Positions 62,337 to 64,000 of a stretch of 64,000 nt of DNA are shown piece by piece. Below the pieces are notes generated by a model. The model did no database searches. It worked only from the letters and a program-made list of their open reading frames with translations, and was not told where the DNA came from. Each line of letters starts with the position of its first letter. Position 1 is the stretch's first letter. Origin of the DNA: JBNAGF01 sp049801055 (GTDB lineage Bacteria > Pseudomonadota > Alphaproteobacteria > Rhodobacterales > Rhodobacteraceae). The stretch lies in the NCBI RefSeq assembly GCF_049801055.1, contig NZ_JBNAGF010000004.1, forward strand, positions 62,001 through 126,000, written 5' to 3'. A program made the position numbers and the translations under genes.

Positions 62337-64000
<1,664 letters not shown>

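Overview
The window reads as a chromosome segment of a marine alphaproteobacterium of the family Rhodobacteraceae, Roseobacter group (Ruegeria-like). The evidence is the petABC (fbcFBC) cytochrome bc1 operon, the tct uptake locus, a DUF5928 Core-2/I-branching-type glycosyltransferase, the eutBC/doeAB ectoine-degradation genes, and the 5S/23S and initiator-tRNA sequences. Coding density is high, most starts have a GGAG/AGGA-type ribosome binding site, and base composition is GC-rich throughout.

Region 1 (1-31.8 kb) is mostly ordinary core genome: the end of an ammonium transporter, an sseA-aspC/tyrB pair, smpB, a DUF2189 membrane protein, a sulfatase relic, a divergent sulfotransferase/glycosyltransferase pair, tctABC with a divergent tctDE regulator operon that carries its own extra solute-binding protein, a class IV aminotransferase, an FAH-family enzyme, a porin-like outer-membrane protein, an AsmA protein, cobO, a DMT exporter, an unusually arranged CoA-transferase, an HD protein overlapping aroC, a GST, petABC, a SnoaL-like protein, dapF-mtaB and tRNA-Lys(TTT).

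Region 2 (32.3-38.8 kb) is an ectoine/5-hydroxyectoine catabolic block: a class III aminotransferase, eutC and eutB on the minus strand and doeA-doeB on the plus strand. It is bordered by broken IS5- and IS3-family copies (38.9-40.4 kb).

Region 3 (40.5-62.0 kb) looks like a roughly 21.5-kb integrated element. Its right end is a serine recombinase whose 3' end runs into tRNA-fMet. At its left end a 12-nt copy of the tRNA-fMet 3' end sits next to what looks like the displaced rRNA-operon terminator. Inside are three class III nucleotidyl cyclases in three settings: (i) an 8-GAF hybrid histidine kinase (1959 aa), an HPt protein and a REC-cyclase in one operon, which would form a complete phosphorelay ending in a cyclic nucleotide; (ii) a stand-alone GAF-cyclase related to the first GAF of that kinase; (iii) a periplasmic amino-acid-type binding protein in an operon with a two-TM HAMP cyclase. 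Between (i) and (ii) is a compact module of a 52-aa ORF, an excisionase-like HTH protein and two overlapping tyrosine recombinases. The rest is a GNAT acetyltransferase, IS3 relics and degenerate intergenic repeats.

Region 4 (62.0-64.0 kb) is the 3' end of an rRNA operon on the minus strand: partial 23S, 5S, tRNA-fMet. Long antisense ORFs over the bc1 operon, the kinase and the rRNA are shadows.
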